DNA of 64,000 nucleotides from Molanna angustata (taxonomy: Eukaryota > Arthropoda > Insecta > Trichoptera > Molannidae), in contig OY754981.1 in NCBI GenBank assembly GCA_963576475.1, positions 21,807,642 through 21,871,641 on the forward strand, given 5' to 3'. A model generated the notes under the pieces. The model was not told the DNA's origin, did no database searches, and worked only from the letters and a program-made list of their open reading frames with translations. Position 1 is the first letter of the stretch, and every line of letters begins with the position of its first letter. Of this stretch, positions 8,601 through 17,284 are shown one piece after another. Both the position numbers and the translations under genes were made by a program.

Positions 8601-10755
8601 GGATCAGCCAAAGAAAGACTGAACACCCTCAGTAACCAGCTTGCCGGAGCCAGAATTGATTTTGAAGCAACTCAACAAGCAGCACTCAACGCTCAGGTAT
8701 TTTTTTATGAACTGTTCCATACTTCAAACTGCCCACATAAGCATAATATATAATTTTCTATGGAATTAAATCTAAATCAGAAATGCAAAAAAAAAACATG
8801 GAAGAGTATGTTTCTAATTGCAAATAAAAGTAATAAATATGTAGATATAAAAATCTAAGTCTAAGTTCTACATAAGTCAAGTTTGTGGTCTGCGTCACGC
8901 TGCTCTCACACGAGAGGCTGGCATCATCCGTAGGGATCCCCCATGTTTTCAGGTTTTCCTTAGATCTGCCGTCGCCCGTTCAATCTGTTGAGCAATCTCC
9001 AGGTGCACCAATACAATTTGTGGCCTGGTGGGAGGCACTCATAGGGTTCAATAAAATCTTTTGGTGAAAGACAGCAGCAATAAGCAGTGAATAAAACAAT
9101 GGTTGAAAAAAAATTGTATATCACAAATAAAAATAATCCTATCAGGAACAAAAATCTATTAAAACAAATTTTTCATTTGAACACTTCAATCGACGGTTTC
9201 TGAAGATCTAAAGGAATTTCAGTAGGATATCTACCTTATAGCTTCATTAGACGTTACATTACTGTGCCACTTTACATATGCTCGGAATACACTAGACACT
9301 CAAGTGTCTAGATGGGTCGATGGCAGAGCGAACAGCGCGCTGGGCTAGTAATCCAATGGTCGCTAGTTCGAATCCTGCCTCGACCGATTTCGTTCACCTA
9401 TAGCACAAGCATTTATGTTTATTTTAGGTACTTGTTTAAGAAGGACATATTCATTTTTTTATTAAAAAAAATGTACATTGCCGCGACACCAAGTTGAAGT
9501 TGTAATTTCTGTGTCGCTCATTTTCAGTGTCGCTGCCGTGATGACTGAATGTTACTAGTGTCCAATACACTTGAACTAGAAAACTAGACATAAATAATAC
9601 CTTATAGTAAAAACGCTATCGACACTAGTTACGACATTTGTGTCATCGTGTATTCCGAGCATTAGTTATATAAAAAATAAAAATAAGTCCCACAATTAAA
9701 TAAAAATTATTACAGTCGATTATTCAAGATTAAAACTGATTTTGTTTATAAACTTCATTCTGATATTATGTATCAATTCGTTTGATTCAGCAATAAGCCT
9801 CTGCGATTGACCAAACATTACTCAATTGGCATTCGTTCAAGTGTTTACAATTGCAGGTTGTTTTATTATTATATAACGTTTACTCGTATTTGAGCAGTAG
9901 ATTAAAGTATATTTTTCTCGGCTGCTTTCTTGACTTTATTTAAGGGACTCATTAGTTTTTTAAAAAAACTTTGTATTAGTACCAAAATTTGTTATAAACT
10001 ATCTCAGCAAAGATCGATATCAGCAGACATCTGGATAGTTTTTGGAGAAGATTTGCGCATCTATCGACCGAACTAATACACCATATTTATGTTCTGTGCA
10101 GCGACACCACTATTCAAGATGTTTTCGGATCTCTCTACCTACTACTAGGTCAGAATTACAAGATTGATTTGCACCATTTGCACTCTATCTCTCACATCAC
10201 TGATCACCTATCTAGTCCATATAATTGTCTGTAGGTATTGTTTTTGCCTTCCATCATTCCTTCAGCAATAGTAACGAACAGACCCGTATACCTGATTTTA
10301 TGACCTATCCAATTGGATCGTTGTTGGTCAACTCTCTTTAGGACTTGCCTTGTTTCTCCGACCCTGTTCAGTACTGTGTACATCTTTTCGGATGAGGTCT
10401 TACCAATTTATTGATCCTCGCTATGCATCTGCAGTAAAAAAAAAAACAAAAATTATTTTAATATCATTGTTTCCAGGCTTCAGCTCAACAAGCCCAATCT
10501 AACGCTGCAGAGGCAGCTGCCAAGGCCGCGGCAGCCGCAGCCGCCGTGGACGCTGCTCAGGCAGCTAAAGGTGCTGCCGGTGCCGGTAACGCTGGCAACA
10601 ACGGAGGACACAGCGGCACTAATGGAGCAGGAAACTACGGAGTTCCTATTGGACCGACAGGATCCGGTCACCACGCGCACTACGACGACTACAGCGCACT
10701 CGCTGGTGACGACGGATACTACGGATATAGAGTAAACTCCAACTTCAACTTCTAA
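2625..10755 (+). CDS. Secreted Ala/Gln-rich coiled-coil protein, DUF745-like (4 exons)
   Basis: The coding exons are 2625-2658, 7590-8065, 8493-8696 and 10477-10755. All introns are GT-AG, with phases 1, 0 and 0, and the product is 330 residues. Residues 1 to about 17 form a signal peptide (MKVIFVTVLCLSVMVAA). Residues about 18-75 are a basic, then Gly/aromatic segment (EYEYDFGAPV, GGVGGKKGFSVG). Residues about 80-265 are Ala/Gln-rich heptad-like sequence typical of a long coiled coil, with LAGKQVILSGLEQQV and LAAQQAMVGSAKERL as anchors. The end is Gly/His/Tyr-rich (GHSGTNGAGNYG, HHAHYDDY, DDGYYGYRVNSNFNF). This arrangement resembles the insect family Pfam calls DUF745, whose function is unknown; I made that match by eye. 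A role as an exported structural matrix or cuticle component is inferred. The start is fixed by the signal peptide spliced in frame. No clear polyadenylation signal follows, though AATAAA overlaps the stop codon. Confidence 0.85.
3155..3755 (+). repeat. Repeat F, copy 1 (interrupted by a MITE)
   Basis: The flanks 3160-3210 and 3588-3755 match uninterrupted copies at 23024-24060 and 43997-44640 (words such as AACTGCCTATATTTCCAA, CCGAAACACCCCAACTA and TACAATTTGTATGGCAGT). The middle is a separate insertion. Confidence 0.7.
3219..3579. mobile_element. hAT-like MITE, 361 bp with 8-bp target duplication
   Basis: TTAATAAT at 3211-3218 is repeated exactly at 3580-3587. Between them is an element with imperfect terminal inverted repeats (ends related to ACTATTT..ACGAC) and longer subterminal inverted repeats (the ATATTTACCTTTGT word at about 3332-3345, reversed at 3480-3495). 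Other F copies lack this insertion and so act as empty sites. The 8-bp duplication is typical of hAT elements. There is no transposase. Confidence 0.7.
3793..4192 (+). pseudogene. RTE-like LINE ORF2 C-terminus, copy 1
   Basis: The open frame from about 3820 to 4173 encodes the typical post-RT tail: KMKINALRWFGHIERMSDD, then RGRPRKSWHDHING and RGVWRSVLSAYPK before the stop. The element ends CCCAAATAGGGAAATGGCGTGATGGTAT. It is 5'-truncated. Related copies are at 21712, 28470, 41320 and 60343. Assignment to the RTE-like group is by analogy with similar tails. Confidence 0.75.
4195..4560 (-). pseudogene. CR1-like LINE ORF2 C-terminus with 3' UTR
   Basis: The minus frame 4546-4307 encodes YDRGFSVNGPLKWNKLPLDI, matching the conserved end of CR1/L2-type ORF2 (FSVxxPxxWNxLPLDIR). 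Its 3' UTR, with AGCGCCCTTGGAGTGATCTTG and the AACGGCGCTTTATA end, recurs at 38140 and 50115. Confidence 0.65.
4561..5880. other. AT-rich intronic spacer, nothing identified
   Basis: Only short chance frames and AT-rich sequence. A small local repeat (CCTGAAAT..AGTAC, three spaced occurrences at 5406-5470) is visible. Confidence 0.5.
5885..6075 (+). repeat. Repeat G, copy 1
   Basis: Shares TATAATTTTCGCCAAACATC, GGTTTACGTGCAAATCGCCC and nearby words with 35235, 39880, 25640 and reversed 59825. Non-coding, unclassified. Confidence 0.6.
6605..6672. repeat. Isolated 30-nt-arm hairpin
   Basis: The arms 6605-6634 and 6643-6672 pair with a single mismatch around the 8-nt loop TTAGTTAT. It lies in intron 1 of the coiled-coil gene. 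The size is compatible with a small-RNA precursor or a tiny foldback repeat. Sequence alone does not decide. Confidence 0.75.
7590..8065 (+). CDS. Exon 2 of the coiled-coil gene
   Basis: The acceptor is TTTCAAAG|GTGTTATG, and the first two bases complete the Ser codon begun in exon 1. The donor is CATCAA|GTAAGA (phase 0). It encodes residues 13-170. An internal Met at 7595 would give an open frame, but that would cut off the signal peptide, so it is not the likely start. Confidence 0.9.
8493..8696 (+). CDS. Exon 3 of the coiled-coil gene
   Basis: 204 bp, exactly 68 codons, between ACGTTTTAG|GTCAAT and GCTCAG|GTATTT. It continues the Ala/Gln heptads (VNVIQAALNAAQATQENAQ). Both boundaries are phase 0, so the exon could be skipped without a frameshift. 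Confidence 0.9.
8880..9065 (-). pseudogene. LINE ORF2 C-terminal relic (family N)
   Basis: On the minus strand, with frameshifts, one reads LPPGHKLYWCTWRLLNRLN, then GKPENMGDP and RDADHKL. This resembles the WxxxNRLRTGxGR..LxxWG..D..DH region near the end of some non-LTR ORF2 proteins. It lies in intron 3 of the coiled-coil gene. Stops interrupt it. Confidence 0.45.
9279..9662. mobile_element. DNA element with TGCTCGGAATACAC termini, carrying a SINE
   Basis: TGCTCGGAATACAC at 9279 is mirrored by GTGTATTCCGAGCA ending at 9662. The inner parts also pair loosely (ACTAGACACT with AGTGTC/GACACTAGT words). A SINE-A copy sits inside. No clear target duplication. Confidence 0.55.
9311..9471 (+). mobile_element. 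SINE-A, copy 1 (tRNA-derived)
   Basis: The tRNA-like head GATGGGTCGATGGCAGAGCG contains box A, and box B is AGTTCGAATCC. A body follows (TTTCGTTCACCTATAGCACA) and then an A/T-rich tail. It matches 15590, 32631, 36125 and 49358. It lies inside the element at 9279-9662. Confidence 0.8.
10085..10400 (-). pseudogene. LINE ORF2 relic (family M), copy 1
   Basis: Antisense to the coiled-coil gene, in intron 3. The sequence ACTTGCCTTGTTTCTCCGAC with its flanks parallels 13780-14225, but it is more decayed. There is no long open frame. Confidence 0.5.
10477..10755 (+). CDS. Exon 4 and stop of the coiled-coil gene
   Basis: The acceptor is TTTCCAG|GCTTCA. It encodes the last coiled-coil turns, a run of alanines, then a Gly/Asn and His/Tyr/Asp-rich C-terminus ending at TAA (10753-10755). 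AATAAA at 10754-10759 overlaps the stop and is too close to be a convincing polyadenylation signal. Confidence 0.9.
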   Translation, partial: ASAQQAQSNAAEAAAKAAAAAAAVDAAQAAKGAAGAGNAGNNGGHSGTNGAGNYGVPIGPTGSGHHAHYDDYSALAGDDGYYGYRVNSNFNF

Positions 10756-10759
10756 TAAA

Positions 10760-13300
10760 CTGACACCATATTTATTTTGAATCGTAACTTTGGTTCAATT
10801 GAATTGTGAAGACCATTATTATGTTGAAGAACGTTAGATACCAAAAAAGACTTTGACGGGAGCTGATGGATAAATTCTGTAATTATTCATCGTTTAGATA
10901 ATCTGTATTTGTTTTATACATTTTTTTAAAGGATAGTAATACATAATTTGAATAGGAAAACTAATTTAATTGACAGTAATACTCAAAACTACTTACTAAT
11001 TAAGAAATATGAAATAATATATCTTTGATAAGTCGGGTTATAATAATATTTTATTAGATGTTAAAATATTTTTATATAAATCGATCAGAATGAATGATAT
11101 GACTTGAAGTATTTAGAGGAAGCATTATTTATTTTTCTATCAGATTCTCTTCAGTAGAAAAATATATGATATAATAGATTTATCTCTTTCTCAATAGAAA
11201 GGGAAAATACTTACAAGCGAGATGTAGATATTTAGTAGCGCTATTGTTTTACCTTTAATTTTATGTCACGACGAACACCGTGACACCATTTATAGGATTT
11301 TTTGGTTATATTTTTTATTTATAGGTTATATTATTATCGTCGGTGATGGTTAGGATATTATTTATTATATATATTATTTATTACATTATTTTTCTAATTT
11401 CAAATAACATCGAATTACAAAATTAATGTATCGTATAAAAAAGCTTTCAACAAATTTTCATTATTAATGCTTTCATTATTAAAATCATGAATTTCAATAT
11501 TCAAGTAAATAAAAAAATGAATTGCATATTTGATATGATCTAGAAATTAAATTTTACCTTTCATATTTAGGTCAATAAATATAATAAACCAATATTAAAG
11601 TACCTATTGCATAACCTATATCGATATTTTCTTATAGATTTGTTGATTGTATCAGGTATCTTTTGTATATTTAATAATATAAATCGCGGGAACAAATCGA
11701 ATTGACAATTTTCACAGCACCAAAACCGATTGGTCATAAACAAAACTAGATCACTTTTTGAAAACAAAAATTCGCAATTTTCGTTGCAAGCTATGACGAT
11801 GATGCAACAAAGTTGTAAATTCAAGTCGAACAGTATGAATTGTCGAGATCAGGAAGTGAACTAATTGCGCAACAAAAATCTTGTAGAGTTTTAACCAGAT
11901 AATACTTCGTAATTTATTATAATTGAAGGCTTTCAAATGTATTCGATACTAGACCTTAAATCATTTTTACCAATATTAAATTATTTCACACTAGTTTATA
12001 CTTTAAACAAATTATGTGACCAATGATTTTTTTTTTATTCGGGTTTTATTTCACATGCCTTAGATAAATTTGTGTTGAGCCTATATTTTTTATTTTATTT
12101 TATTTTTGTTTTTTTTTCCAGTAGGTATAAACAAAAAGTATTTTTTTAATTTTTCTACAAGGAGAAGTCATTTTCGATATAACTATTTTTTATATAGGTA
12201 CCTAATCATTTTTTTTATAAAAATGACTTAAAATTACATATTTTTGCTACATGAAAATCAGTAAATTTATATAATTAATTAGTATAACAATCTAAGTATG
12301 TAAATGTTTCAATAGGACCAAAGGAACATTAATAATATTTTACAATTAAATATTCAAATACATACCATCACGCAATGTCCCTTACGGGGTTAACAATAAA
12401 TAAAACCTTAGTAAGTATTTAAATAAAACCTTATAAAAACATTATTTTTTTTTTTGGATTCTTGTTTATAAAAAATCACAAAAATACTAAAAGATTTTTT
12501 TTTTTCTTTTTTGTTAATTTTCTTTTTATAATCTTAGATTATTTTTTCTTTGTGCTATAATATAATAAATTTATGTAGGAACCTTTATAGAAATGAAAAT
12601 TAAATTATTTTATTATTAAGGTTGTAAGTACATATTCATTTTTTTTAATAAATATGACATCTACTAGAAAAGTTGTTTAATTATTTATTTTGTTATTCCA
12701 AAAAAAATCGATAACACCATTCTTTACCAACTACAAAATTATAACCCAATTTCATATAATGGACACAAGCTACAAAAAACTAGTACGTTAACTATGCCTT
12801 CAGTAAAACGACATCTTTTGTCGTCATGTCAAACAAGTATGACCAGGTATAGTTATGTTAAAAATAAATTATCCAATCTTTGTAGTAAGCAAACAATTGA
12901 AAATGATTCCCAATTTATCGTTTCCACCAAAGATGAAACAAATTACAGATTTCTGTAAACAGTAACGATCAATCTGTTTATATATGTACAAATTAAACTC
13001 TAAAGATTTCAATAGATGTCTCTTTTTGTCAAGTAATAAATATCGATATTTTTTAAATTGAATTTTTAAATTGATATTGATTTCAAAAATATAGGTACAT
13101 TCTTGTTAAAATAGCATTTTTTATGCATAATTATATCAATGCCGGTTACAGTAAAAATCAACCATATCCGCTGCATAAATACAATATACTCAATTAGGTA
13201 TTTGTTACTTATTATTTACCTTCATAAAATTACTAATTATTGTTAAACTGGAATTTGGATTTGTAATGTTTACTTAGTTGTTACATTCACATAGTATACA
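10760..13300. other. AT-rich spacer between the two genes
   Basis: Contains long A/T runs and no credible exon. A fragment at 12362-12395 (CATACCATCACGCAATGTCC) is the 3' tip of an RTE-like LINE. The frames seen here are short and low in complexity. Confidence 0.5.
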
Positions 13301-13779
13301 CGGTGTATCACGAGGGGTGGATCATCCCAAGGCGATATTGGCTGGTTCAAAAATGATTCAGACTTATGTGAAATTTAAATAATTCGGATTTCAGACCTAT
13401 CTACATCTCTGTAGCTAAACTGAAAGGTCAGTGATCATGATTATTTTTCTGAGAATAGTTCAATAGCGATCCTCATGTAAAAAAATACCGCTGTGAGTCC
13501 ACACCCAATAACTTAAAATAAAATATCTACTTAAATTTTTTGAAGCCTCATTTTTCCAATAACTTTTGAGGGCTCTAAAAAAATATATCATATAAGATTT
13601 TTCCACATCTTATCTTAAAAAAAATACCTTTCATCTCTATATGAATAACTATTTGAAAATTTATAAAAATATATAATTTATAATCTACTTTTTATATTAT
13701 TATTACAATTAAAGACGATTTTTGATAAAAAATTCTTAAATTTGTTAATAGTTATCTATAGGTATACCATTACTTGTTT

Positions 13780-14225
13780 CAGCAATATTCTGTATTGGTT
13801 TCTTCTTCTTATCAGTTTCAATCCTAAGATTGGTTTGTAACAGCTATTACTCCACTCCGCCCTGTCCTCTGTCAGCCTCTTCATCTCCACGTAGCTATTA
13901 CAGCACATGCAGGCGATCACTTGGTCCATGTAGCTCTTACTTGGTCGGCCTCTATAGTTGCTGTCCTCTACCATTCCCTCCGCGATGGTTATGAGCAGAC
14001 CCGGGTGCCTCATATTATGGCCAATCCAGTCGGAATGCCGTTGGGCGATTCTTTTGACGAGTTGCCTTGTTTCCCCGGCTCTGCTCAACAACTCACAATT
14101 TTAGATGTGGTCCGACCAGTGGATCTTCAACATGTGTCTGTAGCACCACATCTCGAATGCAGACAGACGTTCTTTTTCCCTCTGGCCTACGGTTCATGTC
14201 TCACAGCCATATAGCAAGACACTCC
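13780..14225 (-). pseudogene. LINE ORF2 C-terminus (family M), copy 2
   Basis: The minus frame about 14091-13756 encodes RAGETRQLVKRIAQRHSDWI, then GHNMRHPGLL, NYRGRPSKSYMDQVI and LTEDRAEW. This is the GH.MR..../GRP...W.DQV type of tail found in RTE-like and related ORF2 proteins. It is truncated at both ends. The upstream part (RPVDLQHVS read in the other strand) is out of frame. Confidence 0.65.
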
Positions 14226-14329
14226 AGACAAAGGTCGTGAATATTAATATTCTAAGATTGAGGCGTTTACATTGTAGAAATTCATTTTAAAAAAATATTA
14301 AAATAAAAATATAACATTGTTTATTTCCA

Positions 14330-14520
14330 CTTATTTATTTTTATTCCACAACTAGTTTCAAGAACAACCGTTCTCTTCTTCAGGTGGGTTTAAACTCATT
14401 TAGTTCTCGACTGAGTAAATTCAAAGTATTGTTTAATAATAGGATATCGTTAGTAGTTCTCAGTTTCATTTGAGTAATGCTTACGTGAGAATTCTCAGTC
14501 ACCATTTGAGAATCGTTTAT
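14330..14520. repeat. Repeat with CAACTAGTTTCAAGAACAAC motif
   Basis: ACAACTAGTTTCAAGAACAA and CTCTTCTTCAGGTGGG resemble, in reverse, 39470-39520 (CACCTGAGGAAGGGAACG, CCGAAACATGTAGTG) and 48550-48600. It is a short, widely dispersed repeat motif of unknown class. Confidence 0.4.
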
Positions 14521-14680
14521 TAATTTGGCCCATATTGTTCAGCAGTGAGGTACACCGTCCATTCTGAATGTACATAATTCCTTTTTAGTGAGTTTGTGAA
14601 GATTCATACATGTGTCGTATTCTGTCGATGGTTACCCCACTATATGTGAGACATACCGTGATGGTGTGAATGAATATATA
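14520..14680 (+). repeat. Repeat D, copy 1
   Basis: Ends GGTTACCCCACTATATGTGA, then GACATACCGTGATGGTGTGAATGAAT. It has the same layout as 25283-25595, and reversed as 27337-27565 and 30715-30993. The GTGATGGTRT(GAAT)n end is shared with the RTE-like LINE. Confidence 0.6.
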
Positions 14681-14700
14681 CACTTCTGTTTTTATTTATT

Positions 14701-14828
14701 CAATTTATTACAGTTTGGTGTATGATTTGATATATTTAGTACAATTTATTACAGTTTGGTGTATGATTTGATATGTTTAGTACAATTAATTACAGTTTGG
14801 TGTATGATTTGATATATTTAGTACAATT
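14701..14828. repeat. 41-bp tandem repeat, 3.1 copies
   Basis: The unit begins CAATTTATTACAGTTTGGTG and is present at 14701-14741, 14742-14782 and 14783-14823. The copies differ by one or two substitutions. Non-coding. Confidence 0.9.
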
Positions 14829-14829
14829 T

Positions 14830-15589
14830 CTTTCGATGGGAAAAATCATCATTGTTAAAATACAAACCATCACGCCATGAAAATGAGTCCAAAATCTTTA
14901 ATTTAACACATGGACATGTTTTGTTTTGAAATAATGGAAATGGGTTAAAATAATACGAAAATATTTATGTATTTTCGAAGTAACAATTTATTATAATTAA
15001 CAATAACATTAGTGAGCAAATTGTTAGGTGTGTTGCCATCATCGTGTAAATTATTTTAATTAAATATATTTTTTATATTAAAATACAGAGTTTAAAAATA
15101 TTTATTTCAGTCATTTTTTTTGATCGGTACAAATATCAAATATTGTGTAGGTACCTAAAATTATTTAATTACTAATAAGGATGAATTACAACATGAAAAT
15201 GAATGAATGAGATTGTTTTTATATCGTGGCGTGATTTTTTTTCTGAATGATTAAAATGAATGAAACCTTGATGTTGAATTCGTGAACATTCGCTATTTCA
15301 TCAAAAATTTTGTTTATAGTTTGATAAAACTAAAGATTTTCAGTAAATTTGTTGATAAATCAATCTCGAAAATAATTCAGTTCTAAATAAGATTTTATAA
15401 AGTACCTCAATTATTCCAAATAAATCTAAATAAAATAATTTTTTTCTTCGAAAGATTATCTACGGATTATTGATTATATGTGTAATATCAGAAAACACAA
15501 TCGTATATTTATTTTTAGTAATTAGTGCCTATAAAATGATATTATTTTTTTCTAAATTAAAATTTGTTTAACGAAACACTTTTATACAT
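14830..15589. other. AT-rich spacer, nothing identified
   Basis: No exon-like frame or recognisable repeat apart from a short CCATCACGCCATG word at about 14866 that matches LINE tails. Confidence 0.5.
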
Positions 15590-15755
15590 TTTTTTAAAGA
15601 CTGAATGTGTCCTTGTAATAAGTACATCCTCATATATTCCCTAAACTAAGCATAAATGCTTGTTCTATAGGAGGACGAAATCGGCCGTCGCAGGATTCGA
15701 ACTCGCGACCACTGGATTACTAACCCAGCGCGCTAACTGCTCTGCCACCACCCCT
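15590..15755 (-). mobile_element. SINE-A, copy 2
   Basis: Reversed SINE-A: the tail at about 15600 (TGTGTCCTTGTAATAAGTAC), box B complement GGATTCGAACTCGCGACC and box A complement GCGCGCTAACTGCTCTGCCA. It lies downstream of the chitin-binding gene. Confidence 0.8.
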
Positions 15756-16192
15756 CTGATTAATAAATGTTTTTTGAGTATGATCGATGAAAAACTATTC
15801 CCTAAGTATTAAAAAAAGTAAGTAAAAATTGACAAGATAAGCGGGATACATACATAGTCAAATGTTATCCCATTTTACATAAAAAATATGGATTTAATCC
15901 AAATATTTCAAAATATTAACAAATAAAAAAAAAATAGGTTATGTAAAATAAATACAAAAACAATAAATAATATTTACAAATAACACATCGGTATTGTGTA
16001 CAAATTATTTTACGAGTTTAAGTCCTTCACCCCAAATAACAAAACTTAAGTAGGTAATTGTATCGATTTTTATACAACATAACTAAAGTTTTCTTCACTT
16101 CAATTCACACATTTTAGTACCTATGGCAAAACAAAAATTGTTCTACTAAACTACTCCATGCAAGTTGTACGACGATTCACAATCATCTAGTC

Positions 16193-16198
16193 TTTATT
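16193..16198 (-). terminator. Candidate polyadenylation signal AATAAA
   Basis: TTTATT on the plus strand reads AATAAA on the minus strand, 97 nt past the stop codon of the chitin-binding gene. It is the first canonical hexamer in that 3' UTR of plausible spacing. Confidence 0.45.
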
Positions 16199-16294
16199 TA
16201 AAACACACTCAATAGTATGCACAGTCATTAAAAAACAACAAAAAAACAATTAAAATTTCTTAGGTATCCTTTAACAAAATTGAAAATTTTGTTT

Positions 16295-17284
16295 TCACGT
16301 TGAATCGGGTTTCTTGTGTCCTATGATAGCCTCGTCCATTTTGGCAATAGTGGCTTCGACCATATGTCTATTTTTTGGTGTCACTATATTATGTGCTTGC
16401 GAATTGCTAGATTTTTCTTGAATACTGATTTCTGGTTTCTTTGATTTGTCATTTTTATTTGTTTTTTCGTACGTTTCTTCACTCGCTCTTTCAGATCTGT
16501 GTTTCTGTCGGCTTAATTCATTTGTATTGTTGTGATTTGAGTCTGATGTCTTTGTTTCATTTTGAACAGGTGTGGTTGTTGGTAATACAGGCCTTCTTCT
16601 TGTGGACTTTCTTTCAACGCTCGTACTTTTTTCGACACTCTTTTCTGTGCTGGTTGTGACTTGAATGGCTGGTGGTGATGATTCTTTCTTTACTTTAGAT
16701 GCAGCTCTTACATATTTCGATGCGTTTTCTTTTAAGTTTGTTGAAGCGTGTCTATTAGGAATTGGTCGAAATCTATTGGTATTTGTATTTGCTGTTTCTA
16801 CTTTTTCTTCGGCTTTATTTTCAATTTCGCTTACAGGTGTAGATAAAGAATTAATTTCGTTGATGTTCACAGGAGTAAATATTTTACTGTTTCTTGAAGC
16901 CCAAGTTGCGTTTCTTCTGGATTTTACTTCTATTATTTCTACTTTAGGTAGCTCCATCTGCGATTGTGTTTGTAAAATTTTGACAGCATTTTTAACGCCC
17001 TCTTTATTTTCTGTAATAACCGATTGTTGATTCAATTGGTTGACAGAATTCTGGTCATTACTTTGAACATCCTTTTTGTACGACGAAAAGAATGTTAGTG
17101 CCTTCATCAATTGATAGCTTTTGGAGATCGGTATGTTTGAGTCATACAATCGTTTTGAACTCTTGCAGTCGACATAGAACCACCAATTACACTTGAGGAT
17201 AGTTTGATCAAATAGTGTTGATTCTGGACAAAGGAACGATTTCATTATCAATCCCTCGTCAGTCAAAGCGCACACGTGGAAGAC
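16295..17284 (-). CDS. Exon 4: second half of CBM14 and disordered tail
   Basis: The acceptor TTTGCAG|GTCTTC is on the minus strand. Its first codons, VFHVC, carry cysteine 3 of the CBM14 domain, so an intron splits the domain just after cysteine 2. It ends with a long basic/polar stretch and a stop at 16295-16297. A Met upstream at 17302 would read through the intron and is not the start. Confidence 0.9.
   Translation of the reverse strand, partial: VFHVCALTDEGLIMKSFLCPESTLFDQTILKCNWWFYVDCKSSKRLYDSNIPISKSYQLMKALTFFSSYKKDVQSNDQNSVNQLNQQSVITENKEGVKNAVKILQTQSQMELPKVEIIEVKSRRNATWASRNSKIFTPVNINEINSLSTPVSEIENKAEEKVETANTNTNRFRPIPNRHASTNLKENASKYVRAASKVKKESSPPAIQVTTSTEKSVEKSTSVERKSTRRRPVLPTTTPVQNETKTSDSNHNNTNELSRQKHRSERASEETYEKTNKNDKSKKPEISIQEKSSNSQAHNIVTPKNRHMVEATIAKMDEAIIGHKKPDST

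Noticed and set aside
9311..9390. Possible tRNA gene with boxes A and B
   Set aside because: The same sequence with the same 3' body occurs at least five more times in the window. It is SINE-A.
16665..17030. 121-codon plus-strand frame opposite the chitin-binding gene
   Set aside because: It is antisense to exon 4 of that gene, and its hydrophobic composition is a shadow of the Lys/Ser/Thr-rich coding strand.
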